Below, in pieces: positions 28,811 through 38,582 of a DNA stretch of 64,000 nt; position 1 is the stretch's first letter, and each line of letters begins with the position of its first letter. The position numbers were made by a program, and so were the translations under genes. The stretch spans positions 71,500 to 135,499 of the forward strand of contig JAHXIP010000009.1 in the NCBI GenBank assembly GCA_025655575.1, written 5' to 3'. The stretch is from Candidatus Thiodiazotropha sp. (ex Monitilora ramsayi) (GTDB taxonomy: Bacteria > Pseudomonadota > Gammaproteobacteria > Chromatiales > Chromatiaceae). The notes under the pieces were generated by a model. The model had not been told where the DNA came from. It worked only from the letters and a program-made list of their open reading frames with translations, and searched no databases.

Positions 28811-28826
28811 TACCACCAACTTGGTA
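28811..28826. promoter_or_regulatory. NarL/NarP 7-2-7 binding site 2 (weaker)
   Basis: TACCACC-AA-CTTGGTA keeps the TAC/GTA ends and 7-2-7 spacing but deviates at the inner position of each heptamer. Its centre is 24 bp from that of site 1, about two helical turns. Confidence 0.55.
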
Positions 28827-28872
28827 ACTTGCTGATTCTATTAATAATTTCTTAATTTTTTCGACACCGAAA

Positions 28873-28886
28873 TTGATCGGCATCAA
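28873..28886. promoter_or_regulatory. FNR/ANR box of the nap operon
   Basis: TTGAT-CGGC-ATCAA is a perfect FNR consensus. Its centre is 57 bp upstream of the napF start codon, which would place a class II (-41.5) start point near 28921. It indicates low-oxygen activation of nap. Confidence 0.88.
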
Positions 28887-28936
28887 AGCGGCTGACCATT
28901 TCTGGTGAAACACTGCACACCGATTGAGGTGAACAG

Positions 28937-29449
28937 TTGAAAAGATCCATAGACAGAGTTCAATTTCTTCGTGGCGACCTGCGTGGCAGTCGTCAGAGTA
29001 TTCGTCCGCCTTGGGCCAAGTTCGAAGCAGATTTTACGGATAACTGCGAGCGCTGCGATGCATGCATTGAGGCCTGCCCGACACGGATTCTCAGCAGAGG
29101 TTCGGGTGGTTTTCCGGTAGTTGATTTTTCCCATGGTGCCTGCACTTTTTGCGGTAAGTGCGTGGATGCATGCAAACACCACGCCTTTGATGTGCCACAG
29201 GATTTTGATGTGCCCGCATGGGAGCTGGAAGTCTCCATCACAGAACAGTGCCTCTCTGTCAGAGGGATTGTCTGCAGAAGCTGTGGCGATGCCTGTGAAT
29301 CTGCGGCTATCCGGTTCAGGCTCGAAACCGGTGGTCGTTCCATACCACTCATCGAAAACGAACGTTGTAACGGTTGTGGCGAATGCCTTGCCCTCTGCCC
29401 CAACCGATCCATATCCATTTTACCAAGTCAGCGGGATTGTGCCGCTTAA
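28937..29449 (+). CDS. napF: Ferredoxin-type protein NapF
   Basis: 170 residues, cytoplasmic iron-sulfur protein that interacts with NapA during its cofactor loading. Cysteine clusters are CERCDACIEACP, CTFCGKCVDACK and CNGCGECLALCP, plus an extra CRSCGDAC segment, consistent with the multiple 4Fe-4S clusters of NapF. It starts at TTG 28937 with GAGG upstream and is the first gene of napFDAGHBC. Confidence 0.94.
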   Translation: MKRSIDRVQFLRGDLRGSRQSIRPPWAKFEADFTDNCERCDACIEACPTRILSRGSGGFPVVDFSHGACTFCGKCVDACKHHAFDVPQDFDVPAWELEVSITEQCLSVRGIVCRSCGDACESAAIRFRLETGGRSIPLIENERCNGCGECLALCPNRSISILPSQRDCAA

Positions 29450-29472
29450 GTCACTGGGGAGATTGCCTATCC

Positions 29473-29742
29473 ATGAATATATGCAGCTTAATCGTTCATA
29501 CCAAGCCGACGATGGGGACTTTAGTCTCTGAACGTCTGCAAGCATTCCATGGCGTCGAGGTCCATGGCGGATCGGAAGAAGATAAATTGATTGTTTCTGT
29601 GGAGGATGAGGGTGAATCGATGTCACCTGTGTCTGACACAATGAATGCATTACGCGACGTCGAAGGCGTCGTGAATACAGTGCTGATTTACCACTATGGC
29701 GGTGAAGAGTCGATGGAGGAAATGAACCGTGAAATTAACTAG
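29473..29742 (+). CDS. napD: NapA maturation chaperone NapD
   Basis: 89 residues from ATG 29473. NapD binds the Tat signal peptide of NapA and holds back export until the molybdenum cofactor is inserted. The sequence [27 protein letters not shown] and [10 protein letters not shown] is typical, with its ferredoxin-like beta-alpha-beta fold. The longer open frame upstream of 29473 overlaps napF and is not NapD-like. Its 3' end overlaps napA by 14 bp, so the two are translationally coupled. Confidence 0.93.
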   Translation: MNICSLIVHTKPTMGTLVSERLQAFHGVEVHGGSEEDKLIVSVEDEGESMSPVSDTMNALRDVEGVVNTVLIYHYGGEESMEEMNREIN

Positions 29743-32299
29743 AAGAGACTTTATTAAGAGCAATGCAGTAGCAGCAGCGGCCACAGTCGCTGGCGTTACC
29801 CTACCGGTAACTAATGCCGTATCTGCTGATGCAGATGATGGTATTCGTTGGGACAAAGCAGCTTGTCGTTATTGCGGCACCGGCTGTAGCGTTTTGATGG
29901 GTGTCAAAGATGGCAAGGTGGTGGCCAGTCAGGGTGATCCTGACGCACCGGTCAACAAAGGCCTGAACTGTATCAAAGGCTACTTTTTACCAAAGATTCT
30001 CTACGGAGAGGATCGTCTGACCAAACCCCTGTTGCGTAAAACCAACGGCAAGTACGACAAGAACGGTAAGTTCGAAGAGGTTTCTTGGGACGAGGCCTTC
30101 AAGACCATGGCCGAAAAATGGGTCGCGGCGCGTAAGGCCAAAGGTCCTAAGGGTATCGGCATGTTCGGTTCCGGACAGTGGACCGTCTGGGAAGGCTACG
30201 CTGCCTCCAAGCTGTTAAAAGCGGGTTTTCGTTCCAACAGCCTCGAGCCTAATGCTCGTCACTGTATGGCTTCGGCTGTGGGCGCCTTCATGCGTGGTTT
30301 CGGTATCGATGAGCCGATGGGCTGCTATGACGATCTGGAACACGCTGATGTATTCGTGCTCTGGGGCGCCAATATGGCGGAGATGCATCCGATCCTCTGG
30401 TCGCGTCTTACCGACACCCGTCTGACCAAGCCGGGTTGTGAAGTCCACGTGCTCTCGACCTACGAGCATCGTTGTTATGAGTTGGCCGATAACGGCATGG
30501 TTTTCGAACCGCAGACCGATCTGGCCATCCTCAACTATATCGCCAACTACATCATCCAGAACAAGGCGTATAACAAGGATTTCATTGACAAGCACGTCAA
30601 TTTCACCAAGACCCCGACCGATATCGGTTACGGCTTGCGTGCCTCGGATCCCCGTGAAAAAGCGGCCAAGAACCGGAACAAGGGCAAGCTCTCCAAAATC
30701 AGTTTTGAAGAGTACGCCAAGTCGGTTGAACCTTACACATTGGAGCACGCTTCCAAGCTCTCCAAGGTGCCCAAGGACAAGCTGCTGAGACTGGCCAAGG
30801 CCTATGCGGATCCCAACAAGAAGGTCGCTTCCTACTGGACCATGGGTTTCAACCAGCATACCCGCGGTGTCTGGGTCAACGGTCTCTGCTACAACGTGCA
30901 TCTGCTGATGGGCAAGATCGCCGAGCCGGGCAACAGCCCCTTCTCACTGACCGGTCAGCCTTCTGCCTGCGGTACCGCACGCGAAGTCGGCACCTTCACT
31001 CACCGTCTGCCCGCCGATCTGGTGACCAAGAAAGATGCACACTGTAAGTTTGCCGAGAAGACCTGGAAACTGCCTGCAGGCACTATTCCACGGGCTAACG
31101 GTAAAACTGATAAAGCCGATCAATCGGACATCAGCGGCAAGCCCATGGGCAAGACACTGATCCATGCGGTCGCCATGCATCGTGCACTGAAAGACGGCAA
31201 GATGAATACCTTCTGGGTCATGTGTAACAACAACATGCAGGCCGCTGCCAACATGAATGACGAGAGTCTTCCCGGTTGGCGCAACCCGGATAACTTCATC
31301 ACCGTCTCCGACCCCTACCCGACAGTTTCGGCCCAGGCTGCAGACCTGATCCTGCCGACTGCCATGTGGATCGAAAAAGAGGGTGCTTATGGTAACGCCG
31401 AGCGACGCACTCAGTTCTGGCGCGAACAGGTATCGGCACCAGGCGAGTCAAAATCAGACGTCTGGCAGCTCATGGAGTTCTCCAAGTACATCAAGGTTGA
31501 GGACGTCTGGCCGGCTGATCTGATTGCCAAAAAACCGGAATACGCGGGCAAAACCCTTTACGACGTACTCTACGCCAACGGTGTGGTCAACAAGTTCCCT
31601 GCGGAACAGGTCACCGACAGCCGCGGCAACAAGTACAACAACCACGAGTCTGCCGACTTTGGTTTCTACGTTCAAAAGGGCCTGTTCGAAGAGTACCGCC
31701 TGTTTAACTCGGCTGAAGGCATTCCAAAGAAAGGCCATGAGATGGCTGAGTTCGACACCTACCACAAGGTGCGCGGCCTGCGCTGGCCGGTGATTGACGG
31801 TAAAGAGACCCTATGGCGTTTCCGTGAAGGTTATGACCCGCACGTTGCCAAAGGTGAAGGCGTCAAGTTCTACGGTAAGCCGGACGGACGGGCCAATATC
31901 ATCACCGCACCTTATGAACCTGCAGCCGAGCCACCGGATAAAGAGTTTGATCTGTGGCTCTGCACCGGTCGCGTACTGGAGCATTGGCACTCCGGCTCTA
32001 TGACACGTCGTGTGCCTGAGCTCTATCGTGCCGTACCCGATGCCGTGATCTACATGAACCCGAAAGATGCCAAGAAGCGTCGGTTACGTAACGGTGCGAC
32101 AGCCAAGATCAGCTCTCGTCGGGGCGAGATCGTTTGTAAGATCGATACTAAGGGCCGTAACAAGTGTCCAGAAGGCCTTGTCTTCGTTCCCTGGTTCGAT
32201 GCCGGTCGTCTGGTCAATAAGCTCACGCTGGACCAAACCGATCCGTTGTCGAAAGAGACGGATTACAAGAAGTGTGCAGTGAAGATCTCACGCGCCTAG
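29729..32299 (+). CDS. napA: Periplasmic nitrate reductase catalytic subunit NapA
   Basis: 856 residues. Reduces nitrate to nitrite in the periplasm with a bis-MGD molybdenum centre. A twin-arginine signal ([20 protein letters not shown]) is followed by the 4Fe-4S motif CRYCGTGC...NCIKG (C-x2-C-x3-C-x27-C). The cysteine of ARHCMASAV is the expected Mo ligand. [16 protein letters not shown] and later [19 protein letters not shown] are family signatures. Length is a little above E. coli NapA (828). Its hairpin-containing spacer to napG is described separately. Confidence 0.98.
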   Translation: MKLTRRDFIKSNAVAAAATVAGVTLPVTNAVSADADDGIRWDKAACRYCGTGCSVLMGVKDGKVVASQGDPDAPVNKGLNCIKGYFLPKILYGEDRLTKPLLRKTNGKYDKNGKFEEVSWDEAFKTMAEKWVAARKAKGPKGIGMFGSGQWTVWEGYAASKLLKAGFRSNSLEPNARHCMASAVGAFMRGFGIDEPMGCYDDLEHADVFVLWGANMAEMHPILWSRLTDTRLTKPGCEVHVLSTYEHRCYELADNGMVFEPQTDLAILNYIANYIIQNKAYNKDFIDKHVNFTKTPTDIGYGLRASDPREKAAKNRNKGKLSKISFEEYAKSVEPYTLEHASKLSKVPKDKLLRLAKAYADPNKKVASYWTMGFNQHTRGVWVNGLCYNVHLLMGKIAEPGNSPFSLTGQPSACGTAREVGTFTHRLPADLVTKKDAHCKFAEKTWKLPAGTIPRANGKTDKADQSDISGKPMGKTLIHAVAMHRALKDGKMNTFWVMCNNNMQAAANMNDESLPGWRNPDNFITVSDPYPTVSAQAADLILPTAMWIEKEGAYGNAERRTQFWREQVSAPGESKSDVWQLMEFSKYIKVEDVWPADLIAKKPEYAGKTLYDVLYANGVVNKFPAEQVTDSRGNKYNNHESADFGFYVQKGLFEEYRLFNSAEGIPKKGHEMAEFDTYHKVRGLRWPVIDGKETLWRFREGYDPHVAKGEGVKFYGKPDGRANIITAPYEPAAEPPDKEFDLWLCTGRVLEHWHSGSMTRRVPELYRAVPDAVIYMNPKDAKKRRLRNGATAKISSRRGEIVCKIDTKGRNKCPEGLVFVPWFDAGRLVNKLTLDQTDPLSKETDYKKCAVKISRA

Positions 32300-32310
32300 C
32301 TTGTACAAAT

Positions 32311-32340
32311 GCCGGTCCGGGTCAACCGGACCGGCCTTTT
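32311..32340 (+). terminator. Terminator-like hairpin between napA and napG
   Basis: A perfect 10-bp GC-rich stem, GCCGGTCCGG (32311-32320) with CCGGACCGGC (32326-32335), has a 5-nt loop and is followed by C then TTTT. The U run is short, so it may stop only part of the transcripts or protect the 3' end of napFDA mRNA. It lies inside an operon whose downstream genes are needed. Confidence 0.7.
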
Positions 32341-32380
32341 AACTGGAAACGGATAAGCTGAATCGCAGTATCAATCAGTC

Positions 32381-33238
32381 ATGTCAGAATCTGAGAAAAA
32401 AAATGAGCTAAACCGGCGGCAGTTCCTGGGCAACATGCTCAAGACAGCCTGTGGTGTGGGATTGGTCGGACTGGGCCTGGGTGCCTATTCCAATCGTGCC
32501 TCATCCATGCCGGCGAACTACATACGTCCACCCGGCGCTCTGCCGGAGGAGGATTTTCTCGGAGCCTGTATTCGTTGTGGTCTATGTGTACGGGACTGCC
32601 CTTACGACATCCTTTTTCTGGGTGAAGTCGGGGATGAGGTCGCCACGGGAACACCCTATTTCATCGCCCGCACCGGGCCTTGTGAAATGTGTGAGGACAT
32701 CCCTTGTGTGGTGGCCTGCCCGACCAATGCACTGGATCATGAGCTGAAGGATATTGAAGAATCACGCATGGGTTTAGCGGTCGTCATCGACCAGGAGAGC
32801 TGCATTGCGTTTCATGGCCTGCGCTGTGAAGTCTGTTTCAACGTCTGTCCCATTCGGGGTCGCGCTATCAGCCTGGATATGCAGCACAACACGCGTTCTG
32901 GCAAGCATGCGCTGTTTATTCCGGTGGTGCACTCCGATGCCTGTACCGGTTGTGGATTGTGTGAACGTGCCTGCATTCTGGAAGAGGCTGCGATAAAGAT
33001 CTTCCCGATGCATCTGGCAAAAGGCGAACTGGGCAAGCATTACCGTTTGGGCTGGAAGGAGAAAGACAGAGCGGGTGAGTCATTGGTCACACCCGACACC
33101 GAGCATCGCTACAACCTACCCGAAGGGGTACGTTATGACCTGCAAGGTGAAGGTTTGATCATTGAAGGCGAGGCAGAAGAGACACCGTTCTCTTCCAATC
33201 CTCTGGATACACTCAATAGCGGATTTATGGACAAGTAG
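32381..33238 (+). CDS. napG: Ferredoxin-type quinol dehydrogenase component NapG
   Basis: 285 residues. With NapH it passes electrons from quinol to the periplasmic Nap complex. The N-terminus NRRQFLGNMLKTACGVGLVGLG is a Tat-like signal. Four cysteine clusters are visible: CIRCGLCVRDCP, CEMCEDIPCVVACP, CEVCFNVCP and CTGCGLCERAC. The length exceeds E. coli NapG (231) because of a Glu-rich C-terminal tail. It ends 1 bp before napH, so the pair is tightly linked. Confidence 0.95.
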   Translation: MSESEKKNELNRRQFLGNMLKTACGVGLVGLGLGAYSNRASSMPANYIRPPGALPEEDFLGACIRCGLCVRDCPYDILFLGEVGDEVATGTPYFIARTGPCEMCEDIPCVVACPTNALDHELKDIEESRMGLAVVIDQESCIAFHGLRCEVCFNVCPIRGRAISLDMQHNTRSGKHALFIPVVHSDACTGCGLCERACILEEAAIKIFPMHLAKGELGKHYRLGWKEKDRAGESLVTPDTEHRYNLPEGVRYDLQGEGLIIEGEAEETPFSSNPLDTLNSGFMDK

Positions 33239-33239
33239 T

Positions 33240-34148
33240 ATGGTCGATATGACAACATTGGGTGATGACGCGATAGCGGCAAAGGGCTGGTTCAAGTCCC
33301 ATAAGTTCTTGATCCTGAGGCGGCTCAGTCAGCTCGGCATTCTGGCGCTTTTCCTGACCGGACCCTGGTTCGGGCTATGGATAGTGAAGGGAAACCTGGC
33401 TTCCAGTCTGACGCTGGATGTGTTGCCACTGACCGATCCCTATGTCCTGCTGCAAGCCATGCTATCCGGTGTTGTCCCAGAGACAGCCGCCATCATTGGT
33501 GTCGTGATCGTTCTGCTCTTCTACATTCTGGTGGGTGGTCGTGTCTACTGTTCCTGGGTCTGTCCGGTCAATATGGTTACCGATTTAGCCGCTTGGCTAA
33601 GACGTAAGCTGGGTATCCGAACGACTTCGCAGATCTCACGAACGACACGTTACTGGATGCTGACACTCACATTGATTCTGCCATTGGTCGTAACCGGCGG
33701 AATCGTCTGGGAGTTGGTCAATCCGGTCTCCATGATGTTCCGGGGAATCGTGTTCAGCATGGGAGCCGCCTGGATCATGATCGCCGGTATCTTCCTGTTC
33801 GATCTGCTGGTGGCAAAGGATGGCTGGTGCGGGCATATCTGTCCGGTAGGCGCCTTCTACAACCTGGTCGGAAGCAAGAGTCTGCTGAAGGTGAATGCCC
33901 TCCAGCGTCAAGCCTGTAACGATTGCATGGAGTGCTACGTGGTTTGTCCGGAGCCGCAAGTCATCAAACCGGCGCTGAAGGGAGAGAAAAAGGGCCTGAG
34001 TCCCGTGATTCTCTCTTCTGACTGCACCAATTGCGGACGTTGCATCGATATCTGTGCCAAAGATGTTTTCAGTTATGGCGGTCGTCACGCCATTAAAATC
34101 GACGAGTACAAGCGTGAGGGTGAAATCAATCGGGGTGTCCGGGTCTGA
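33240..34148 (+). CDS. napH: Membrane quinol dehydrogenase component NapH
   Basis: 302 residues from ATG 33240, immediately after the napG stop. Several transmembrane helices (for example ILALFLTGPWFGLWIV, AAIIGVVIVLLFYILVGG, WMLTLTLILPLVVTGG, AAWIMIAGIFLFDLLV) carry the CxxxCP motifs CSWVCPVN and CGHICPVG. Two cytoplasmic 4Fe-4S clusters follow (CNDCMECYVVCP, CTNCGRCIDICA). An upstream in-frame extension to 33162 overlaps napG and is not used. It oxidises quinol and delivers electrons with NapG. Confidence 0.95.
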   Translation: MVDMTTLGDDAIAAKGWFKSHKFLILRRLSQLGILALFLTGPWFGLWIVKGNLASSLTLDVLPLTDPYVLLQAMLSGVVPETAAIIGVVIVLLFYILVGGRVYCSWVCPVNMVTDLAAWLRRKLGIRTTSQISRTTRYWMLTLTLILPLVVTGGIVWELVNPVSMMFRGIVFSMGAAWIMIAGIFLFDLLVAKDGWCGHICPVGAFYNLVGSKSLLKVNALQRQACNDCMECYVVCPEPQVIKPALKGEKKGLSPVILSSDCTNCGRCIDICAKDVFSYGGRHAIKIDEYKREGEINRGVRV

Positions 34149-34197
34149 CCGGTACATCAAACAATTTCTGTTTTAGAGAGTGATGATGGAGAAAGGT

Positions 34198-34623
34198 ATG
34201 AAAAAGATCGCACTATTAACCATTGCGGCAATAGCAGCCATGTTCTTGTCGACTGCTTTGCTGGCTGATGTTCAATCACTGCGTGGCGATGAACTGAATA
34301 ACGCGGCAAAAAAGCCGGCTAATTTAAAGCTCGTCAATATCAAAGGAGGTATCGAACGCAGTTACAAGTTGCAACCCCCTATGGTTCCACATGAGGTGGA
34401 TAAATATGAAGTCAACCTGAAAACCAATGGTTGTATGAAATGCCATAGTGAAGCCACCTACGAGAAAGAGAAGGCGCCCAAAGTCGGTGACAGCCATTAT
34501 GAAGATCGTGACGGCAAGGTATTGAAGACCGTCTCAAGCCGCCGTTATTTCTGTAATCAGTGTCATGCACCTCAAATGGGTGCGGATCCTCTGGTACAGA
34601 ACAACTTTCAAGGTGCCAAATAG
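34198..34623 (+). CDS. napB: Periplasmic dihaem cytochrome c NapB
   Basis: 141 residues. Small electron-transfer subunit that forms a complex with NapA. A Sec signal (MKKIALLTIAAIAAMFLSTALLA) precedes two haem-binding motifs, CMKCH and CNQCH, with DSHYEDRDGK and SRRYFCNQCHAPQ typical of NapB. The start at 34198 is preferred because GGAG lies six bases upstream; earlier GTG/ATG codons at 34180-34186 would add only a few residues. A stem-loop follows before napC. Confidence 0.94.
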   Translation: MKKIALLTIAAIAAMFLSTALLADVQSLRGDELNNAAKKPANLKLVNIKGGIERSYKLQPPMVPHEVDKYEVNLKTNGCMKCHSEATYEKEKAPKVGDSHYEDRDGKVLKTVSSRRYFCNQCHAPQMGADPLVQNNFQGAK

Positions 34624-34632
34624 TGGTGTAGT

Positions 34633-34656
34633 GGGCCTCCTGCTTTAAGGAGGCCC
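34633..34656. other. Stem-loop between napB and napC
   Basis: GGGCCTCC (34633-34640) and GGAGGCCC (34649-34656) form a perfect 8-bp stem with an 8-nt loop. No U run follows, so mRNA stabilisation or processing is more likely than termination. Confidence 0.55.
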
Positions 34657-34698
34657 TACCACATTTAGGCAATAGTCGATAAAAAATTTGGTGTAACA

Positions 34699-35271
34699 AT
34701 GAGCGATAGTAAAAAAAGAGGTGGTCTGTTCCTGGTAGTTGTCGGCATCGTCGCCGGTATCATACTCTGGGGTGGATTCAACACTGCAATGGAAATGACC
34801 AATACTGAGACCTTCTGCATTTCATGTCACGAAATGGAGAATACCGTATATCAGGAGTTACAGGAGACGATTCACTTTACAAACCGAACCGGTGTTCGCG
34901 CTACCTGTCCCGACTGTCATGTACCCAAAGAGTGGATACATAAGGTTGTACGTAAGATTCAGGCATCGAATGAGCTGTACCACAAGATGCTGGGCACCAT
35001 TGACACGCCCGAGAAGTACGAAGCAAAACGCCTGGAGCTGGCACAGAATGTGTGGCGTTCCATGAAGAAAACCGACTCCCGAGAATGCCGCAACTGCCAT
35101 AAGTTCGTTTCCATGGATCTGGACAAGCAGGCGCCACGTAGTTCGGAACAGCATGATCCTCACTACTGGGACGCCGTGGACGGCAATGAGCCGAAGAAGA
35201 CCTGTATCGATTGTCACAAGGGCATTGCGCATTCGCTGCCCGAAGGCTTTGATCCAGCAGCTGAGTATTAA
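34699..35271 (+). CDS. napC: Tetrahaem quinol dehydrogenase NapC
   Basis: 190 residues. Membrane-anchored cytochrome of the NapC/NirT family: an N-terminal helix (LFLVVVGIVAGIILWGGFNTA) and four CxxCH motifs, CISCH, CPDCH, CRNCH and CIDCH. It oxidises quinol and feeds NapB. As the last nap gene it follows napB after 75 bp. Having both NapGH and NapC gives two possible electron entry routes. Confidence 0.97.
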   Translation: MSDSKKRGGLFLVVVGIVAGIILWGGFNTAMEMTNTETFCISCHEMENTVYQELQETIHFTNRTGVRATCPDCHVPKEWIHKVVRKIQASNELYHKMLGTIDTPEKYEAKRLELAQNVWRSMKKTDSRECRNCHKFVSMDLDKQAPRSSEQHDPHYWDAVDGNEPKKTCIDCHKGIAHSLPEGFDPAAEY

Positions 35272-35364
35272 GGCATTACCTGTATGACTGGAGGGACAAT
35301 ATACGCATTCCCTCCAGTCGACTAAGATAGACTTATCGATATCCAACCCTGGGAAGACGCAGGC

Positions 35365-36339
35365 ATGCTGAAAGATTCATTCAACAGAGAGATTCACTAC
35401 CTGCGCCTGTCAGTCACAGACCGGTGTGATTTTCGCTGCTTCTACTGTCTGCCCAGATCTCACAGAGAATTCGAGACCCCTGATGAGTGGCTCACCAGCG
35501 ATGAGATAGAGAGAATCGTGGGCCAGTTTTCCATGCTAGGTGTCAAGCATGTCAGGCTCACGGGTGGAGAACCACTCGTACGCAAAGAGCTGAATGAAAT
35601 CGCCAGCAAGATTGCTGCGCTACCCGGCATCGAAGAGCTATCCCTCAGCACCAATGCCTCGAGGCTTGCACAGTTTTCTGAGCCGCTTCATTCAGCCGGT
35701 GTTCGACGCCTGAACATCAGCCTTGATTCTCTCGATGAAGAGAGATTCAAACAGATTACAGGCAGTCATCTACAGCCCGTCCTGCAGGGTATTGATGCCG
35801 CCCTTGATAGCGGTTTTCACCCAATCAAGATCAACATGGTCGTCATGCGTGGCATCAATGACCATGAGGTCGAGGGCATGGTCGAATACTGTCTCGATCG
35901 TGGCCTGACACTCCGATTCATCGAGACCATGCCGGTTGGTGAGGGCGGCCGCAGTGCCAGCCAACACTATCTGCCGCTTTCTGAGATAGAGGCAAGACTG
36001 AGAAAACGCTATACACTTCAGCCAGCAGCCATGCGTGGCAGCGGGCCTGCCAGCTACTTCCAGATCGACGATTCAGGACTCGTTATCGGTTTTATCACAC
36101 CGCAATCACAGCACTTTTGTGATACCTGCAATCGTGTTCGCTTATCTGTCACAGGCGATCTGCATCTCTGCCTGGGACAGGAAGACCGGTTGGAACTGAG
36201 ACCCATGCTGAGATCCGGCGCCAGCGATGAAACCATTCGTCAGGCAATCCGGGACGCCGTTATGAGGAAGCCGGAACGGCACAATTTCAACGAAGTACCG
36301 GAAGCCATTCTCCGCCCCATGTCTGCACTAGGCGGATAG
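35365..36339 (+). CDS. moaA: GTP 3',8-cyclase MoaA
   Basis: 324 residues. Radical SAM enzyme for the first step of molybdenum cofactor synthesis, making the precursor from GTP. The radical SAM motif is C21DFRCFYC28, and the second cluster site is CDTCNRVRLSVTGDLHLCL. The C-terminus ends in ALGG, the conserved double glycine. It follows napC by 93 bp on the same strand without a clear terminator, so it may be transcribed with nap and supply cofactor for NapA. Confidence 0.97.
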   Translation: MLKDSFNREIHYLRLSVTDRCDFRCFYCLPRSHREFETPDEWLTSDEIERIVGQFSMLGVKHVRLTGGEPLVRKELNEIASKIAALPGIEELSLSTNASRLAQFSEPLHSAGVRRLNISLDSLDEERFKQITGSHLQPVLQGIDAALDSGFHPIKINMVVMRGINDHEVEGMVEYCLDRGLTLRFIETMPVGEGGRSASQHYLPLSEIEARLRKRYTLQPAAMRGSGPASYFQIDDSGLVIGFITPQSQHFCDTCNRVRLSVTGDLHLCLGQEDRLELRPMLRSGASDETIRQAIRDAVMRKPERHNFNEVPEAILRPMSALGG

Positions 36340-36411
36340 CCTGGCCATCATCGCCAGGACCTTGATTCCTGGCAGATCGCTGTAGAGAGGGACTGATATC
36401 TCTATAACGCC

Positions 36412-36606
36412 TTAGGTGATCGGCTTGTAGAGACTCTTCTTCTTCGAAGTGGCAATATCGACAACGCTATGACTGATTTGGTGCGGTGAATAAATTGTGG
36501 TCCGCAACAACCAGCCACCACCGGGGACACGAGCCTGTTCCGTCATGGTTCTGATGTGGGTTGTATCGTCGTACTCGTCTTCGATAAGTTCGTAGTCCAG
36601 TTTCAT
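36412..36606 (-). CDS. Small hypothetical protein
   Basis: 64 residues from ATG 36606, preceded by GGGGGA at a suitable distance. The sequence (MKLDYELIEDEYDDTTHIRTM, then VPGGGWLLRTTIYSPHQ) is acidic at the start and beta-rich after. It looks like a soluble small domain, and I recognise no family. A longer start at 36648 would add 14 residues. It lies convergent to moaA. Confidence 0.55.
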   Translation of the reverse strand: MKLDYELIEDEYDDTTHIRTMTEQARVPGGGWLLRTTIYSPHQISHSVVDIATSKKKSLYKPIT

Positions 36607-36790
36607 CTTATCCCCCAGTTTTTCATTTTGTCGTTTGTATCCCTCCAAGCATAGGTAGCATCAGACAGTTTTTCCAGATTCATTCATTGGGCACTAACTA
36701 AAAAGACCGGGTCGGCACGCCTAAGTGCGGGCAGATCAAATTCGTCTAATGAAACAATGCACGCGAATGTCTGGTTTGATTGACGCTTGA

Positions 36791-38476
36791 TTATTGCAGT
36801 GATTTGACATCGCCACTCAAGGTCATCTGTGGGAAAGGAATCTCCCACCCGTTTTCAGTACAGGCATCAACGCACCAACGCTGTAAGGCACGTCGCAGGC
36901 GATTGTAAAGATCACCCAACTGTCCATCGAAATCGGCAATCACAGTCAGGTCGAGGGAAGAGCTGTTGGCCAGCGCGAACTCTACGCGCAAATTTAACAG
37001 TTGATCGGTATAACCCTCCTGATCGATCTGCTTTTGAATGAAGGCCTGGAGCAGTTCGGGTATCTCCCTGGTACTCTCCTGCTGCAGATTGTAGCTGACA
37101 CCGATGGTCTCTTTGAGTCGAAAATTAGTCGACAAATTTCGTGGTGAGGCAGCCAGAAAATCACCGGTCTGATAAGTTATGTGCGACCCCCCCCGTTCCA
37201 CCAGCTGCACCATCTCATGAGAGATACCGGCCACCTTGCCTCGAATCCCGTCACTGAGTATTACCCAGTCGTCTTTCCTACAGGGAAACCAGGGCTCATC
37301 AGGTTTACCGGGCCTCGATTTAAGATCCACCAAATCATCGATCGGCACCCGCTGACTGATCTCTGCAACCGGATTGAGCAACGTACTGTAAACGTTAATC
37401 TGTTCAACCCGCCAGGGTATGCCCTCCATCAGGATTCGTTCACCCTCGCGGACTGAACCGATATTAAGAAACAGCTGGATCTGATGCCAATATCTTGGCA
37501 AGGCCTGCCTGAGCGTCCAGGCAAGGCCCAGAAGCAATAAGATACCCAGGCTGAACAACACCCAGTCTTCACCCAGATAAAATACAACCATGGGACCCAG
37601 TATGATCAACAGCATGGTCACTATTCGGTGAATCAATTCCACTAAGCGCGTACGAAAGCTGCGGTGTTTTTTTCGGAAGCCTGGGAGGTAGCGCTGCATA
37701 GCCCTGTGGCTGACGCGTGACAGCAATATGACCAAAAGAACAACACCTAATGCTTCTGTCAGAAATAGCCCGCGCTTTTGAAAAAAAGATTTCAGGTAAC
37801 TTGTGGAAGCATCTGCAATGGAGGCTTCGGCGGCGAGCAACTCATCGAGTTGAAGCTGTGCTGATTGAAGCTCGCTAGTCATAAAGGCCCGGCTTTTCTC
37901 CCAGTTTTCCGTCATGAGAGAGAGTGCTTCATTCAAGGACTCAGAGTCACTCTGCTGCTGCAAGGTTTTGACATTGCCCAATGCAGATTCCACAATCTCA
38001 AGCCGCTCTGAGTAGAAGATTATTTTCTCTTTCAGCTCAGATTTTTGACGAATCCGGGACGTCATGTCCTTCATTTCATCGATCGCCGGTTTTAGCAGGG
38101 CGAACAACTCCTGCTGAACATCAAACTTTGACTCCTTTTCATCGCGCAGACCGGCAAGATCAACTCCCGCAGATATATTCTCAAGGTTTCTGCTGGTTGC
38201 TTTGAGCTCGGTTTCGAGCTTTACCAGCTTTTCCGTCAATGCCTGTTTTTGAGTATCAGTCTTGGCCTCGGCCAGCGCCTGATTTAGCCTGTCGATATCT
38301 CCCTCTAAAACCGACCGCAGATTAACAAGATTCTGCAGCGTCTCCAGCGCAGCATGGCCATCTTTTTTAGCCAAGTTCGCCTCCTCCGCCAGGATTTTCG
38401 GAGAAAACAATACCGCCAAAAAAGCACAACAGATAATCAGAAGAGTGCCAAAATCAGACCGTTTTTTTCTATTCAT
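36791..38476 (-). CDS. MscS-family mechanosensitive ion channel with periplasmic coiled coil
   Basis: 561 residues from ATG 38476. A signal peptide (FGTLLIICCAFLAVLFSPKILA) is followed by a long coiled coil (about 30-240), then helices (GLFLTEALGVVLLVILLSRV, IVTMLLIILGPMVVFYL, WVLFSLGILLLLGLAWTL) and the MscS pore and beta domain. It protects against osmotic downshift or acts as a regulated channel; the large N-terminus resembles MscK-like proteins. A longer frame to 38605 would overlap the next gene and lacks a signal, so it is not used. Confidence 0.86.
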   Translation of the reverse strand: MNRKKRSDFGTLLIICCAFLAVLFSPKILAEEANLAKKDGHAALETLQNLVNLRSVLEGDIDRLNQALAEAKTDTQKQALTEKLVKLETELKATSRNLENISAGVDLAGLRDEKESKFDVQQELFALLKPAIDEMKDMTSRIRQKSELKEKIIFYSERLEIVESALGNVKTLQQQSDSESLNEALSLMTENWEKSRAFMTSELQSAQLQLDELLAAEASIADASTSYLKSFFQKRGLFLTEALGVVLLVILLSRVSHRAMQRYLPGFRKKHRSFRTRLVELIHRIVTMLLIILGPMVVFYLGEDWVLFSLGILLLLGLAWTLRQALPRYWHQIQLFLNIGSVREGERILMEGIPWRVEQINVYSTLLNPVAEISQRVPIDDLVDLKSRPGKPDEPWFPCRKDDWVILSDGIRGKVAGISHEMVQLVERGGSHITYQTGDFLAASPRNLSTNFRLKETIGVSYNLQQESTREIPELLQAFIQKQIDQEGYTDQLLNLRVEFALANSSSLDLTVIADFDGQLGDLYNRLRRALQRWCVDACTENGWEIPFPQMTLSGDVKSLQ

Positions 38477-38582
38477 TCGTCTACATCCATCAATGCGATA
38501 TTGTTCCCGGCCTGGACACAAGTAGCTTGAGGTGAGTGGCTGTCTTGTTGATTTCAGAAGTCTATCCACCGGGGTTGAAAAT

